Part shown: in pieces, positions 1-8,678 of the stretch
How positions within the stretch are numbered: the first letter of the stretch is position 1
Layout of the letters: each line of letters opens with the position of its first letter
Source: CBDFGE01 sp965247055
GTDB lineage: Bacteria > Chloroflexota > Dehalococcoidia > Lucifugimonadales > JAGWBF01
DNA: 64,000 bases
Reading direction: 5' to 3'
Assembly: GCA_965247055.1 (NCBI GenBank)
Contig: CBDFGE010000001.1
Coordinates: 62,001 to 126,000 of the forward strand
Position numbers and translations under genes: made by a program
The notes under the pieces: generated by a model
The model's input: the letters and a program-made list of their open reading frames with translations, nothing else
Database searches by the model: none
Told to the model about the DNA's origin: nothing

Positions 1-2
1 GG

Positions 3-518
3 GACCCCGTGAAGGCGCCCCATGGTGTCTACCGGTGCAAGGACGAGGATACGTGGATCGCTATATCCGTTGGCTCGGACGCGGAGTGGGAGGCCCTCTG
101 CAGGGTCACCGGTAATCCTAGCTGGGGTCTCGACCCTCGCTTCTCCGACGCCCTGGCCAGGTGGCAGCACCAGGACGACCTGGACGCCCTTGTAGAGGGG
201 TGGACCAGGCAGATGGGATCGGCCGAAGCCATGGTCCAGCTTCAGGAGGCGGGCGTGACCGCCGGCCGCTCCCTGACCACGGCGGACCTGCTTGAGGACC
301 CTCATCTCAGGGAGCGTGGCTTCATTGTGGAGGTGGACCACCCCGAGGTCGGGCGCCGCCCAATGGGAAGTGTCCCCTGGAAAATCAGCGACATCCCCCC
401 CATCGAGCACCGCTACGCCCCTCTTCTCGGCGAGCATAACCAGTACATCCTGTGCGAGCTGCTGGGCTTATCACCGGGCCATGTGGAGCGTCTGGTCGAG
501 GAGAAGGTCGTCTACTAG
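3..518 (+). CDS. CaiB/BaiF family CoA-transferase, C-terminal part (5' end outside window)
   Basis: The reading frame is open from the window edge, so only the last ~170 residues of a class III CoA-transferase are present. The C-terminal pattern is typical of CaiB/BaiF proteins: a DGxWIA-like strand (here DTWIAISV), a DPRF motif after a short helix, the stretch with AGV and a DL..DPHL..RGF segment, and a final PLLGEHN motif before the C-terminal helix. Such enzymes move CoA between carboxylic acids. The catalytic Asp lies in the missing N-terminal half, so the substrate cannot be guessed. A second family member lies at 3239-4441, which suggests a locus for acyl-CoA metabolism. Confidence 0.85.
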   Translation, partial: DPVKAPHGVYRCKDEDTWIAISVGSDAEWEALCRVTGNPSWGLDPRFSDALARWQHQDDLDALVEGWTRQMGSAEAMVQLQEAGVTAGRSLTTADLLEDPHLRERGFIVEVDHPEVGRRPMGSVPWKISDIPPIEHRYAPLLGEHNQYILCELLGLSPGHVERLVEEKVVY

Positions 519-554
519 GCGCCTAACAGGGCTTCACAGGTGGTCGCCCTCGGG

Positions 555-1592
555 CTACACACCAGGGCGCCCGGGGCCGGTCCCGCAGACTTCGGCCACC
601 AGCTCGTAGGAGCGGACCCTCTCGGCGAACCCATTGCAGGTGGTGGCTATACTGATATCCCAGGTCTGGTAGCTCTCGGCGATGCCCTCCAACCCCTCTT
701 TCACCCGCTGGGGGTCGCCGTCAATGCAGGTCCGGCTGTACTGGGAGATAAACGCCAGCTCGTTGCTCTGGTAGGGGTAGGAGAGGGCCGCTTCGACGCT
801 GGGGATACCCTTGCCGGTCCCGAGTACGGACTGCAGCCTTGCCAGGTTGCGGCTGCCGGCCAGCCGCAGGGCCTCTTCCTGCGTGTCGGCGCAGAGGACG
901 TGGACGGCGACGTTGGCCCTGGGCTCCGACCCGTAACGCGACGGCTGAAAGTTCTTGAAGTAACCTTCGACGATGGCCGGCCCCTCCTCCACCGCGATGC
1001 CGAAGAAGTGGGCGTAGGCGAAGGAAAGCCCCAGCTGCGCGGCCAGGAAGGCGCTCTCGTACCTGGACCCCAGCAGCCACACCTCGGGCATGGCCACCCC
1101 GTCCGGCCCCGCCCTTACGCCGGCGAACACGTGGCCTGGCTCCAGACCGCCGGACAGGAACCCCAGCAGGTCGACCACCTGCTGCGGGTAGTGGCGGACG
1201 TCCCGGGGGACGCCGGGATAGGCGAGGGCGGCGGCGGTGACCTGGTCACTGCCGGGTGCCCTGCCGATGCCCAGGTCGATGCGTCCGGGGTACAGCGCCC
1301 CCAGGACACGGAAGTTCTCCGCCACCTTCAACGCACTGTAGTGGGGGAGCATCACGCCACCGCTGCCCACCCGGATGGTGCTGGTGCGGGCGGCGATCTG
1401 CCCGATGAGCACCTCGGGGCTGGTGCCGGCGAAATTCCTGAGGTTGTGGTGCTCGGTGACCCAAAACCGGTGGTAGCCCAGGGCCTCGGCGGCCACCGCC
1501 AGCTCGACGGTCTCCCACAGGGCCTCGGCTGCGGTACCGCCGTCCCGGACTGGGGACTGGTCCACCACGCTCAAGGTAAGCTTCGTGCTCAT
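555..1592 (-). CDS. LLM-class flavin-dependent oxidoreductase (luciferase-like monooxygenase)
   Basis: A 345-residue TIM-barrel flavin monooxygenase of the bacterial-luciferase-like group. Recognisable parts are the N-terminal LSVVDQSPVRDGG strand, the ALGYHRFWVTEHHN motif, the TSTIRVGSGGVMLPHY segment, and a GRAPGSD motif. Members oxidise organic substrates with reduced flavin and O2; the substrate here is unknown. The start at 1592 is preferred over an upstream ATG at 1643 because it has a GGGGAG ribosome site just before it and begins the conserved first strand. It is transcribed opposite to its neighbours. Family assignment is firm, role is inferred. Confidence 0.88.
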   Translation of the reverse strand: MSTKLTLSVVDQSPVRDGGTAAEALWETVELAVAAEALGYHRFWVTEHHNLRNFAGTSPEVLIGQIAARTSTIRVGSGGVMLPHYSALKVAENFRVLGALYPGRIDLGIGRAPGSDQVTAAALAYPGVPRDVRHYPQQVVDLLGFLSGGLEPGHVFAGVRAGPDGVAMPEVWLLGSRYESAFLAAQLGLSFAYAHFFGIAVEEGPAIVEGYFKNFQPSRYGSEPRANVAVHVLCADTQEEALRLAGSRNLARLQSVLGTGKGIPSVEAALSYPYQSNELAFISQYSRTCIDGDPQRVKEGLEGIAESYQTWDISIATTCNGFAERVRSYELVAEVCGTGPGRPGV

Positions 1593-1801
1593 GTCTCCCC
1601 TAGACGGCGCGCAGGCTACGGCCAGCAGCAATTGTAGTGGCACCCACTCATGGCGTCAAATTAAGTCCCAATCCGACACAGCGGCCAGGCCACGCCCCTG
1701 GCGGCGGGCTGTCGCGCCGGCGTCTCCTTGCCACGGCACGCCCCGGTTATATAAGATAGAATCGAACCCCGACCACGATCTATCACCCAGGAGGGCATCG
1801 C

Positions 1802-3193
1802 ATGGCGAGTGCTAACGGTGGCGGCCTGACCCAGGTGCTTGCGGACTTTTATATCGGGCTGGAGTTCGAGGACCTGTCGCCCCAATCGGTAGACCGGGCA
1901 AAGTATTTCTGCCTGGACTACCTGGGCGTCGCCGTACGGGGTGCCCAGACCCCTTCATCAGGGGTGGTGCAGAGGGTGGTGCGGTCCCTGGGTAGCGGTG
2001 GCGGCTCGGTGGTCATGGGCACCGACCAGCGGGCGGCCCCGGAGTACGCGGCCCTGGCGAATGGTGCCGCCGCCCACAGTCTGGAGATGGACGACGTGAG
2101 CAACCACTCGTCGCTGCACCCGGGGGTGGTCACCTTTCCGGCAGCCTTCGCCTGTGGCGACATGGCCGGGGTCGGTGGCCGCGATCTTATCACGGCCATC
2201 GCCGCGGGCTACGACCTCACCATCAGGCTTGGCCGGGCCGTTGACCCGAGGAGGCACTACGCCCGTGGTTTCCACCCCACGAGCACCTGTGGGACCTTCG
2301 GCGCGGCGTTGGTGGCAGCCAAACTTCTGGGGCTGGGCGCGGACCGCACTACCTGGGCCCTGGGCATAGCGGGTAGCCAGGCCGCCGGGTCACTGGAGTT
2401 CCTGGGTCAGGGCGCCTGGACCAAGCGGCTGCACCCGGGATGGGCCTGTCACAGCGGCCTGATGGCGGCCCTGCTGGCCAGGGAGGGGTTCGTTGGCCCC
2501 ACCACTATCCTCGAGGGGCGCGACGGCTTCCTCCATGGGTATACCGACGACGCCGATGGCTCCATCGCGCTACAGGACCTGGGAGGAGAGCTTTACATAA
2601 ATAGAGTGAGCATCAAACCCCACGCCTGCTGCCGCTACAAGCAGGGCCCCCTGGACTGCGTGCTGGAGATCGTCCGGCAGCATGACCTCAAGCCACAGGA
2701 GGTAGCGCAGGTAACGGTGGGTGTACTGAAGGCCGGCTTCAACACCGTCGCCGTCCCCGAGGAGCAGAAGCGCAACCCCCGGAACGTGATAGAGGCCCAG
2801 TTCAGCATGGCCTTCGGCGCCGCCGTCGCCCTCGTCTTCGGAAGGGCTTCCCTGTCGGAGTACACGGAGGAGAACCTGGACCGGCCCGAGGTCAAGGAGC
2901 TCATGTCCAAGGTGCACTGCGTCCAGGACCCGTCGCTGGAGGCCAACTACCCCAGCCAGTGGCCGGCCTGGGTAGAGGTGCAGACCCTGGACGGCCGCCG
3001 GCTGAGGGCGGAGGTGCAGTATCCCAAGGGAGACCCGGAGAACGCCCTGACCTGGGACGAGCTGAAGGACAAGTTCCGCGACCTCACCGGCCCTATAATC
3101 TCCTCCACGAGTCAGGACGCCATAGTTGAGGCAGTGGACTCCCTGGAAGAACTGGCGGATGTGAGGGCGCTGGCACGCCTGACCAGCACGTAA
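1802..3193 (+). CDS. MmgE/PrpD family protein
   Basis: A 463-residue protein with the MmgE/PrpD architecture: an N-terminal all-helical domain (about residues 1-260) containing AKYFCLDYLGVAVRG and the GAAAHSLEMDD motif, followed by a smaller alpha/beta domain. The family includes 2-methylcitrate dehydratase and cis-aconitate decarboxylase, but many members act on other hydroxy-acids. The HSLEMDD segment carries the usual His and Asp. The start has a strong AGGAGG site 10 bases upstream. It lies 45 bases before the CoA-transferase gene and is probably co-transcribed with it, suggesting a joint acid-activation and dehydration route. Substrate is not known. Confidence 0.9.
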   Translation: MASANGGGLTQVLADFYIGLEFEDLSPQSVDRAKYFCLDYLGVAVRGAQTPSSGVVQRVVRSLGSGGGSVVMGTDQRAAPEYAALANGAAAHSLEMDDVSNHSSLHPGVVTFPAAFACGDMAGVGGRDLITAIAAGYDLTIRLGRAVDPRRHYARGFHPTSTCGTFGAALVAAKLLGLGADRTTWALGIAGSQAAGSLEFLGQGAWTKRLHPGWACHSGLMAALLAREGFVGPTTILEGRDGFLHGYTDDADGSIALQDLGGELYINRVSIKPHACCRYKQGPLDCVLEIVRQHDLKPQEVAQVTVGVLKAGFNTVAVPEEQKRNPRNVIEAQFSMAFGAAVALVFGRASLSEYTEENLDRPEVKELMSKVHCVQDPSLEANYPSQWPAWVEVQTLDGRRLRAEVQYPKGDPENALTWDELKDKFRDLTGPIISSTSQDAIVEAVDSLEELADVRALARLTST

Positions 3194-3238
3194 GGGTGCG
3201 CAGCCTAGCGGGAGAGCCGGTATTGTGCAGGAGGTAAG

Positions 3239-4441
3239 TTGACCAGCCCCTTGAGCGGGGTCCGTATCCTGGACCTCTCCCAGGCCCTTGCGGGGCCCAT
3301 GGGCAGCCGCATCCTGGGGGACCTGGGGGCGGAGATAATCAAGGTGGAGCCCCCCGGTGTGGGAGAGGCAGCGCGGCGCATGGGTACCTCCTTCATGGGC
3401 GGGGAGAGTCTCTATTACATGACCTTCAACCGGAACAAGCTGGGTATCACCCTGGACCTCAGGAGCCAGGAAGGGAAGCAGGTCTTCCACCGCCTGGCCG
3501 GCCTCTCAGACGTGGTGCTGGACAACTTTCGCCCGGGGGTTACGGTACGCCTGGGGGCGGACTACGAGACGTTAAGAAGGGTGAACCCGTCCATCATCTG
3601 CTGCTCCGTTTCAGGCTTTGGAAGTGACGGGCCCTACCGGGACCGCCCAGTGTTCGACTCTGTGGTGCAGGCCCTGTCGGGCGCCATGAGCGTGACCGGG
3701 GAGCCCGGTGCCCCCCCCGCCGTGATGGGTTTTGCCGTGACCGACATCGCAGGTGGGTACGGGGCCACCCTCGGCATCCTGGCCGCGCTGCTGGTCCGGG
3801 AGCGCACCGGTGAAGGCCGGCAGGTCGACCTGAGCCTCCTGGACATACAGATGACGTTTCAGGGTCACCTCTCGGAGGTCTACTTAGGAGGCGGGAGGGT
3901 GCCCGGCCCCGGAGGCTCGGTCCAGTCCGCCAACCTACCCAATGGCGCCTTCCCTGCCAGCGACGGCAAATACCTTCAGATCCACTGCGCCACCCAGAAG
4001 TTCTACGATCTGCTGGCGATCGCGCTGGCAGCCAATGTGGAGGGCTTCGAGGGATTGCCTGGGGACGAGCGTTTTCAGACCATCGACGGCCGGAGGAAAA
4101 ACTGGACGGAGCTCAAGGCCCTGCTGGCCGAGGCTTTCGCAACCAAGACTGCGTCCCAGTGGATGGAGCTCCTTGGCGATGAGGTGCCCATCGCCCCGGT
4201 GAACACCATCGCCGAGGCCTTTGACGACCCCCAAGTGCTGCACCGAAAGATGCTGGTGGAGGCGGACCACCCCATCGCGGGGAGGTACAGGATGCCGGGC
4301 AACCCCATAAAAATGGGCCAGCAGGAGGAGGTCTACCGTCCGGCCCCAAGCCTGGGGCAACACACCCGGGAGGTGTTGGGCGGGCTGTTGGGATATTCCG
4401 ATGGCGAGATAGATTCCCTGAATGAGCGTGGGATCATATAG
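3239..4441 (+). CDS. CaiB/BaiF family CoA-transferase
   Basis: A complete 400-residue class III CoA-transferase. The start is a TTG preceded by AGGAGGT at 3229-3235. The N-terminal Rossmann motif (GVRILDLSQALAGP, then GDLGAEIIKVEPP) and the C-terminal ADHP..G...MPGNPIKM segment are characteristic. The catalytic Asp expected to form the acyl-aspartyl intermediate is D169 (in AVTDIAGG), the same number as in formyl-CoA transferase. The glycine-rich loop typical of formyl-CoA transferase is not seen: the corresponding region reads NLPNGAFPASDG. It may therefore act on another acid. It follows the MmgE/PrpD gene and precedes a small zinc-ribbon gene. Confidence 0.92.
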   Translation: MTSPLSGVRILDLSQALAGPMGSRILGDLGAEIIKVEPPGVGEAARRMGTSFMGGESLYYMTFNRNKLGITLDLRSQEGKQVFHRLAGLSDVVLDNFRPGVTVRLGADYETLRRVNPSIICCSVSGFGSDGPYRDRPVFDSVVQALSGAMSVTGEPGAPPAVMGFAVTDIAGGYGATLGILAALLVRERTGEGRQVDLSLLDIQMTFQGHLSEVYLGGGRVPGPGGSVQSANLPNGAFPASDGKYLQIHCATQKFYDLLAIALAANVEGFEGLPGDERFQTIDGRRKNWTELKALLAEAFATKTASQWMELLGDEVPIAPVNTIAEAFDDPQVLHRKMLVEADHPIAGRYRMPGNPIKMGQQEEVYRPAPSLGQHTREVLGGLLGYSDGEIDSLNERGII

Positions 4442-4489
4442 GGCGCGGCGCTCGAAGACCTGGAGCGCTCCCACATTACGGAGGAGCAA

Positions 4490-4699
4490 ATGCCTATATA
4501 CGAATACTACTGCGACCGGTGCGAGCATAGGTACGACGCCCTGCGGCCGCTGGCCAGGAGGGACGATCCGGCCCCCTGCCCCGAATGCGCCCAGCCTGGG
4601 CAGCTCCAGATATCGGCCTTCGGGTACAAGTACGAGGGACACTACTATATGGGCCACCGGACGGAACGCCGCCGGACGGACCCACACCTGGGCTCCTGA
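4490..4699 (+). CDS. FmdB-type zinc-ribbon protein
   Basis: A 69-residue protein opening with MPIYEYYCDRCEHRYD, the signature of the FmdB regulatory zinc-ribbon family. Two CxxC pairs (CDRC and CPEC) separated by about 20 residues should bind one zinc. A GGAGGAG site lies about 5 bases before the ATG. Family members are small and often of unknown role; the name comes from a formamidase regulator. It lies 48 bases after the CoA-transferase and is probably in the same transcript. Confidence 0.85.
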   Translation: MPIYEYYCDRCEHRYDALRPLARRDDPAPCPECAQPGQLQISAFGYKYEGHYYMGHRTERRRTDPHLGS

Positions 4700-4810
4700 G
4701 GGGTCCGAGAGTCCCCGCCACGGCCGGGCCGGAGACACAGGCAAGCCCGCTCTCGTGATGGCAACCCCGGACGCCGCTAGGGGAGAGGTCTTCGCTCCGT
4801 CTGAGAACGG

Positions 4811-5134
4811 TTATCCCTCCCGGGACAGGCACTCCATACAGGAGCAGACGTTGCGCAGGAACTCGTAGGTGTAGATGCCAGTGTAATGGGTGTCGCTCCA
4901 GAGGAACTCGATGGCGTAGTTACCCACCATCATGTGGTCCACCGCATGTACATCCTGGGGCACAGTGTCGGGGTCTAGGCGGGGGGCCCTTGACCACTCA
5001 TCCACACACTGGGCGCAGGGGCAGCGCAGACGGAGGAACCGGTGGGGATAGACGCTGTGGTGTCCGTCCGTCCAGTCTATTCGTATGCCCCGGTCCGATA
5101 TTTCGACCTTCTCGGGTGCTGTGCTGGTGCTCAC
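4811..5134 (-). CDS. DUF971 domain protein
   Basis: A 107-residue protein matching the DUF971 pattern, a domain also found at the N-terminus of gamma-butyrobetaine hydroxylase. It has an ISDRGIRIDWTDGHHSVYPHRFLRLRC start, then CPCAQCVDEW, and a Y.I.FLWSDTHYTGIYTYEFLR segment. The Cys motifs (CPCAQC near residue 40, CSCMEC at the C-terminus) suggest metal or Fe-S binding. DUF971 proteins are often found near Mrp/ApbC-type Fe-S carriers, but no such gene is in this window. Role unknown. Confidence 0.82.
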   Translation of the reverse strand: MSTSTAPEKVEISDRGIRIDWTDGHHSVYPHRFLRLRCPCAQCVDEWSRAPRLDPDTVPQDVHAVDHMMVGNYAIEFLWSDTHYTGIYTYEFLRNVCSCMECLSREG

Positions 5135-5273
5135 TATAGGGCTCTCTCCTCACTCTAGTGTTCAGGGCCCATTATACAGGATATGCTCGAATTCCACCCG
5201 TCCGTGTTGGAGCGAACCTTCGGGGGCACATCCCAGAAGGCCCAGTACCTTGCCAACAAGATTTCGGTAGCTT

Positions 5274-5362
5274 GTCATTCTGAGGGAGCGCAGCGACCGA
5301 AGAATCTGGGGTGCGAGGGGGTAGCCCCTCCCCTCCAGATTCTTCGCTTCGCTCAGAATGAC
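5274..5362. repeat. Long imperfect palindromic repeat element
   Basis: An 89-base inverted repeat. The left arm begins GTCATTCTGAGGGAGCGC and the right arm ends GCTTCGCTCAGAATGAC. The arms pair over about 33 bases, the left one carrying a roughly 9-base insertion (GCAGCGACC-like). The sequence resembles short palindromic elements with GTCATTCTGAGCGAAGCGAAGAATCT cores that are dispersed in many bacterial genomes. It lies between convergently and divergently arranged genes just before the GntR promoter. It could also fold as a terminator, but no T-run follows. Only one copy is in the window. Confidence 0.7.
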
Positions 5363-5426
5363 GTCTATCAGGCTTAAGTCGACAGAGTACTAGGACCCAT
5401 TTCGGCGATCACTTAGAATTGGGGTA

Positions 5427-5466
5427 TTGACAAGCCGGGTAGACCGTGTATAATTGGTCTGACCAA
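5427..5466 (+). promoter_or_regulatory. Sigma-70 promoter with overlapping FadR/PdhR-type operator
   Basis: A consensus -35 (TTGACA, 5427-5432) and -10 (TATAAT, 5449-5454) are separated by 16 bases. Immediately overlapping the end of the -10 is the perfect palindrome TTGGTCTGACCAA (5454-5466). This contains the TGGTnnnACCA pattern bound by FadR-subfamily GntR regulators such as PdhR. It is 47 bases upstream of a FadR-subfamily gene, so autoregulation and control of the downstream oxidoreductase operon are likely. The promoter and palindrome are seen directly; the identity of the binder is inferred. Confidence 0.85.
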
Positions 5467-5512
5467 CTGACCACCAGTCCTGTAGCAGGAACTCTAGGCT
5501 GATAACCCACAA

Positions 5513-6247
5513 ATGGAAGACTTCAAAGCGATAACCCACCGAAGGCTCTACCAGGACATTGTCGGGCAGATCCATGAGTTCATCCGGGACGGCGTGCTGA
5601 AACCCGGCGACCGTCTCCCCGCGGAACGGGAGCTGGCGGAGCGCCTCCAGGTGAGCCGCAGCTCCGTGAGGGAGGCAATCCGGGCCTTGGAGCTCCAGGG
5701 GTTGGTGGTGAGCCGGCCCGGTGCCGGCACCTTCGTCAGCACCCAGAGCCTGGATGCCCTCGTCGCCACCATTGCGGCCTCCCTTACCGAAGCGAGGGGC
5801 GCACTGAACGACGTATTCGAAGTGCGCCATCTGCTGGAGCCTCAGATAGCCGCCCTGGCAGCGGAGCGGGCCACCCCGGAGGATATGCAGGGCATGGACG
5901 CCGCAATAGCGGAGCAGGAGCGGCAGATAGCCAGAGGTGAGACCGGCGTGGATGGAGATACCGCCTTCCATTTCGCCCTTGCCCAGGCCACCCAGAACGG
6001 CGCCCTGGTAAAGGTCGTTGCCACCATAGCCGATATACTGCACCAGTCCCGGGACCAGACCCTCCAGACTCCAGGCCGCCCCCAGCGGTCCCATGCCTCC
6101 CACAAATACATCGTGGAGATGATCCAGCGGCGGGACGGCGAGGAAGCCAGGGCCGCCATGGAGTATCACATATCCGAAGTGGAGCCGGGCTATCTGGCCG
6201 TCGATGGCAGTCAGCACTCGCCGGCTACGGCCCCGTCACCGGCTTGA
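5513..6247 (+). CDS. GntR family transcriptional regulator, FadR (FCD) subfamily
   Basis: A 244-residue regulator. The N-terminal winged helix (about residues 8-75) has the standard GntR sequence LYQDIVGQIHEFIRDGVLKPG, LPAERELAERLQVSRSSVREAI and LVVSRPGAGTFV. The C-terminal part is an FCD ligand-binding helical bundle (VFEVRHLLEPQIAALA, later FHFALAQAT and H.Y.V.MI). FCD proteins bind small carboxylic acids, often with a metal held by Asp and His residues. The gene lies directly behind a promoter carrying a FadR-type palindrome and 67 bases ahead of a 2-oxoacid:ferredoxin oxidoreductase operon. It most likely senses the substrate or product of that enzyme. Confidence 0.92.
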   Translation: MEDFKAITHRRLYQDIVGQIHEFIRDGVLKPGDRLPAERELAERLQVSRSSVREAIRALELQGLVVSRPGAGTFVSTQSLDALVATIAASLTEARGALNDVFEVRHLLEPQIAALAAERATPEDMQGMDAAIAEQERQIARGETGVDGDTAFHFALAQATQNGALVKVVATIADILHQSRDQTLQTPGRPQRSHASHKYIVEMIQRRDGEEARAAMEYHISEVEPGYLAVDGSQHSPATAPSPA

Positions 6248-6314
6248 TATGGCCCCGTCGGGCCACGAATCTAGGGAGCTTGGATCGGCGAGCACGTATT
6301 CAGGAGGTACAGAT

Positions 6315-7466
6315 ATGACCAAGACAGCTGTAGAGGTGGTGTACAGGGGGATCTTCCAGAAGAGCCTGGCCAGGAACATCTGCCGGGGCATCGTCCTCGC
6401 CGCGAGCAAAGAGGGCAAGGTAGGGGTGGCCTTCGGCCGGTACGGCGACTCTCCCGAGCGGAACGGCATCCCCGCCAAGCAATTCGCGGTGGTGGCGGAC
6501 ACCCAGGACGAGCTGGAAGAGAACCTGACGATGTACCAGGCGGACAACGTGGACGTTAGTGTGGCAGTGGACGACACTCTGTGCAAAGGGGTGGAGTCCT
6601 GGGGCTGGTACGGGCTCCAACCCATCAACGAGCTCACCAAAGAGAACGGCACGCTCCTGGTGACTTCCATGCAAGGCAAGGACGACCTCATCCGGGACGC
6701 CCACGTGAAGGACGTGCCGTACAACATCGGTGTCGTGAAGGGCACGACCAGCTTTTCCGGCCTGTGGGTGTACAAGGACGACCACACCGACGTGAGGATC
6801 CTGGGTGCTCTATGCAAGGTTTGCCCCAACCTGGTGAGCATAGAGACCATGGAAGAGGCCATAAGGGAGCAGTGGAACAGCGAGACCAAGGTCCAGTCCG
6901 CCCGCAAGTCCTACGAGCGGGTCGAGACCCGAGTGGTGGAGCCGGGAGAAGGCGATGCGACGGTCCCCTTCAGCTTCGATTTGCCCGGATGGACCCAAAT
7001 GGAAGAGGGCCTGGTAATCAGGGGCATCCCCCAGGGAGAGGGCTTTCGGGGCGGTGAGGGGGGCTACGAGCCCCAGAGGAACCCCTACTTCAAGAAATAC
7101 AGCACCCGCACGATGCGTCCCGTGGTCGACTTCGATACGTGTATCAAGTGCACCCTGTGCTGGCTCCAGTGCCCCGACTCCTGCTTCGACGTCACCCCCG
7201 ATGGGCTGTACGACGCCAACATGGAGGCGTGTTGCGGCTGTGGAGTGTGCGAGGCCGTCTGCCCGGTGCCCGACTGCGTTACAATGGTCAACGAGGCCGA
7301 GTTCACCGGCAACGACGGCCAGTGGGAGCACTGGCAGAGGGATAAGGACGACTACAAGCAGTGGATGACTGGCCTGATCCAGAAACAGAAAACCGAGGCC
7401 CGGTCCCACGGGTTCCATCACGTCGGGCAGTACAAAGAAGAGGTCGCCCAGATGGAGGAGGTGTAA
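6315..7466 (+). CDS. 2-oxoacid:ferredoxin oxidoreductase, fused gamma-delta subunit (candidate oxalate-type)
   Basis: A 383-residue protein with two parts. Residues 1 to about 180 form the gamma domain of 2-oxoacid:acceptor oxidoreductases (VYRGIFQKSLARNICRGIVLAA, GRYGDSPERNGIP). Residues about 265-320 form a delta-type ferredoxin domain with two 4Fe-4S motifs: C276/C279/C282/C286 and C306/C309/C312/C316. The start at 6315 is chosen because AGGAGGT (6302-6308) precedes it; the frame is open further upstream into the regulator gene. The stop overlaps the next start (TAATG). A three-subunit set with fused gamma-delta is the arrangement of oxalate oxidoreductase, although fused forms also occur among pyruvate and other 2-oxoacid enzymes. 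Confidence 0.9.
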   Translation: MTKTAVEVVYRGIFQKSLARNICRGIVLAASKEGKVGVAFGRYGDSPERNGIPAKQFAVVADTQDELEENLTMYQADNVDVSVAVDDTLCKGVESWGWYGLQPINELTKENGTLLVTSMQGKDDLIRDAHVKDVPYNIGVVKGTTSFSGLWVYKDDHTDVRILGALCKVCPNLVSIETMEEAIREQWNSETKVQSARKSYERVETRVVEPGEGDATVPFSFDLPGWTQMEEGLVIRGIPQGEGFRGGEGGYEPQRNPYFKKYSTRTMRPVVDFDTCIKCTLCWLQCPDSCFDVTPDGLYDANMEACCGCGVCEAVCPVPDCVTMVNEAEFTGNDGQWEHWQRDKDDYKQWMTGLIQKQKTEARSHGFHHVGQYKEEVAQMEEV

Positions 7467-8677
7467 TGGTTACCGTCGAACATATGGAAACCGAGCAGCT
7501 AATTAGCGGCAGCGAGGCCGTCGCCGTCGCCTGCGCCCTGGCGGATGTGGACGTTATCACCGCATACCCCATCCGGCCCTACGATACGGTGATGCAGTAT
7601 GTCTCCAAGCTGGTAGCCGACGGCGAGCTTGACTGCGAGTTCATCGTCGCAGAGAGCGAGCACTCCCAGTTCGAGATCGTGAAGCACGCCTCTGCCGTGG
7701 GGGCCCGGGTCTTCTGCGGCTCCAGCGGGGTGGGCTGGTTCTACGCCTTCGAGGCTATCACGGTAACGGCGGGCCTCCGGCTTCCCGTCGTCGCCATGGT
7801 AGGCAATCGCGCCCTGGACGACCCCGGCGCCTTTGGTGTCGAACACAACGACGCCCTGGCGGTGCGGGACCTGGGCTGGATGCTCAACTGGGTTGCCACC
7901 GCCCAGGAGGCGCTGGACACGGCCCTTATGGCCTGGAGGATAGCCGAGGACCCCAGGGTGTTTCTACCCTGCGCCATCAGCACCGACGGGTCCTTCCTCA
8001 CCCACTCCCAGGTGCTGACGAAGGTACCCGACAAGAGTCTGGTGGACAAGTTCCTGCCCAGATACGATCGGGGCAAGCTGGTCCTCCACCCCGACAACCC
8101 CATCACGATCGCCCCCCAGGTCAACGAGGACTGGCTGATGGAGATGAGGAAGCAGACCGACGAGGCGATGCGCCGGGCCAAGGGCGTGATCGAAGAGGTG
8201 GACCAAGAGTTCAAGCAGATCTTCGGCAGGGGCACCCCCAGCCCCTTCTACGAAGAGTACATGACCGAGGACGCCGAGTTCGTCTTCGTCGGGATGGGGA
8301 CTCTGGCCATGCCCGTCAGGGTGGCTGTGAGACGATTGAGGGAGCAGGGTGTCAAGGTAGGGTTCGTCAGGATAAAGTGGTTCCGCCCCTTCGCCACCGA
8401 GGAGATTCGAGACCTTCTCTCCAGGTTCAAGGCCATCGGGGTTATTGACAGGGACTACTCCTATGGTTCACCATCTAATGGTGGTGTGTTGTTCAACGAG
8501 ATCAGGTCCTGCCTGTATCCCCTGGAGAAGCGTCCCCTGGTGCTCAGCTTCATAGCCGGTCTGGGAGGCCGCGAGGTCCGAGGGCAGAACGTGTTCGAGA
8601 TGAGCGATATAATTCGCCAGGCCCTCGAGACGGGTAAAGTCGAGCAAGAAAATCATTGGATAGGAGTGAGGGCATAA
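7466..8677 (+). CDS. 2-oxoacid:ferredoxin oxidoreductase, alpha subunit (candidate oxalate-type)
   Basis: A 403-residue alpha subunit, containing the pyrimidine-binding domain of the thiamine-diphosphate enzyme followed by domain II (FVFVGMGTLAMPVRVAVRRLREQGVKVG). The position that is Thr in the pyruvate-enzyme motif YPITP is Arg here (YPIRP, R37). The substrate Arg loop reads NRALDDP, with R115 and D118, where pyruvate enzymes have a small residue at the third place after Arg. As I recall the Moorella oxalate oxidoreductase work, its oxalate-binding residues are Arg31, Arg109 and the switch-loop Asp112 of alpha, and all three fit here with one constant offset of six. The start overlaps the preceding stop, and AGGAGGTG lies just upstream. 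Confidence 0.9.
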   Translation: MVTVEHMETEQLISGSEAVAVACALADVDVITAYPIRPYDTVMQYVSKLVADGELDCEFIVAESEHSQFEIVKHASAVGARVFCGSSGVGWFYAFEAITVTAGLRLPVVAMVGNRALDDPGAFGVEHNDALAVRDLGWMLNWVATAQEALDTALMAWRIAEDPRVFLPCAISTDGSFLTHSQVLTKVPDKSLVDKFLPRYDRGKLVLHPDNPITIAPQVNEDWLMEMRKQTDEAMRRAKGVIEEVDQEFKQIFGRGTPSPFYEEYMTEDAEFVFVGMGTLAMPVRVAVRRLREQGVKVGFVRIKWFRPFATEEIRDLLSRFKAIGVIDRDYSYGSPSNGGVLFNEIRSCLYPLEKRPLVLSFIAGLGGREVRGQNVFEMSDIIRQALETGKVEQENHWIGVRA

Positions 8678-8678
8678 A

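Noticed and set aside
540..1637. Long plus-strand open frame opposite the flavin monooxygenase
   Set aside because: The minus-strand frame has clear family motifs and a ribosome site; this one is Gly/Val/Gln-rich shadow sequence of GC-rich DNA.
2570..3490. Long minus-strand open frame across MmgE/PrpD and the CoA-transferase
   Set aside because: It spans the boundary of two well-supported genes and has no domain motifs.
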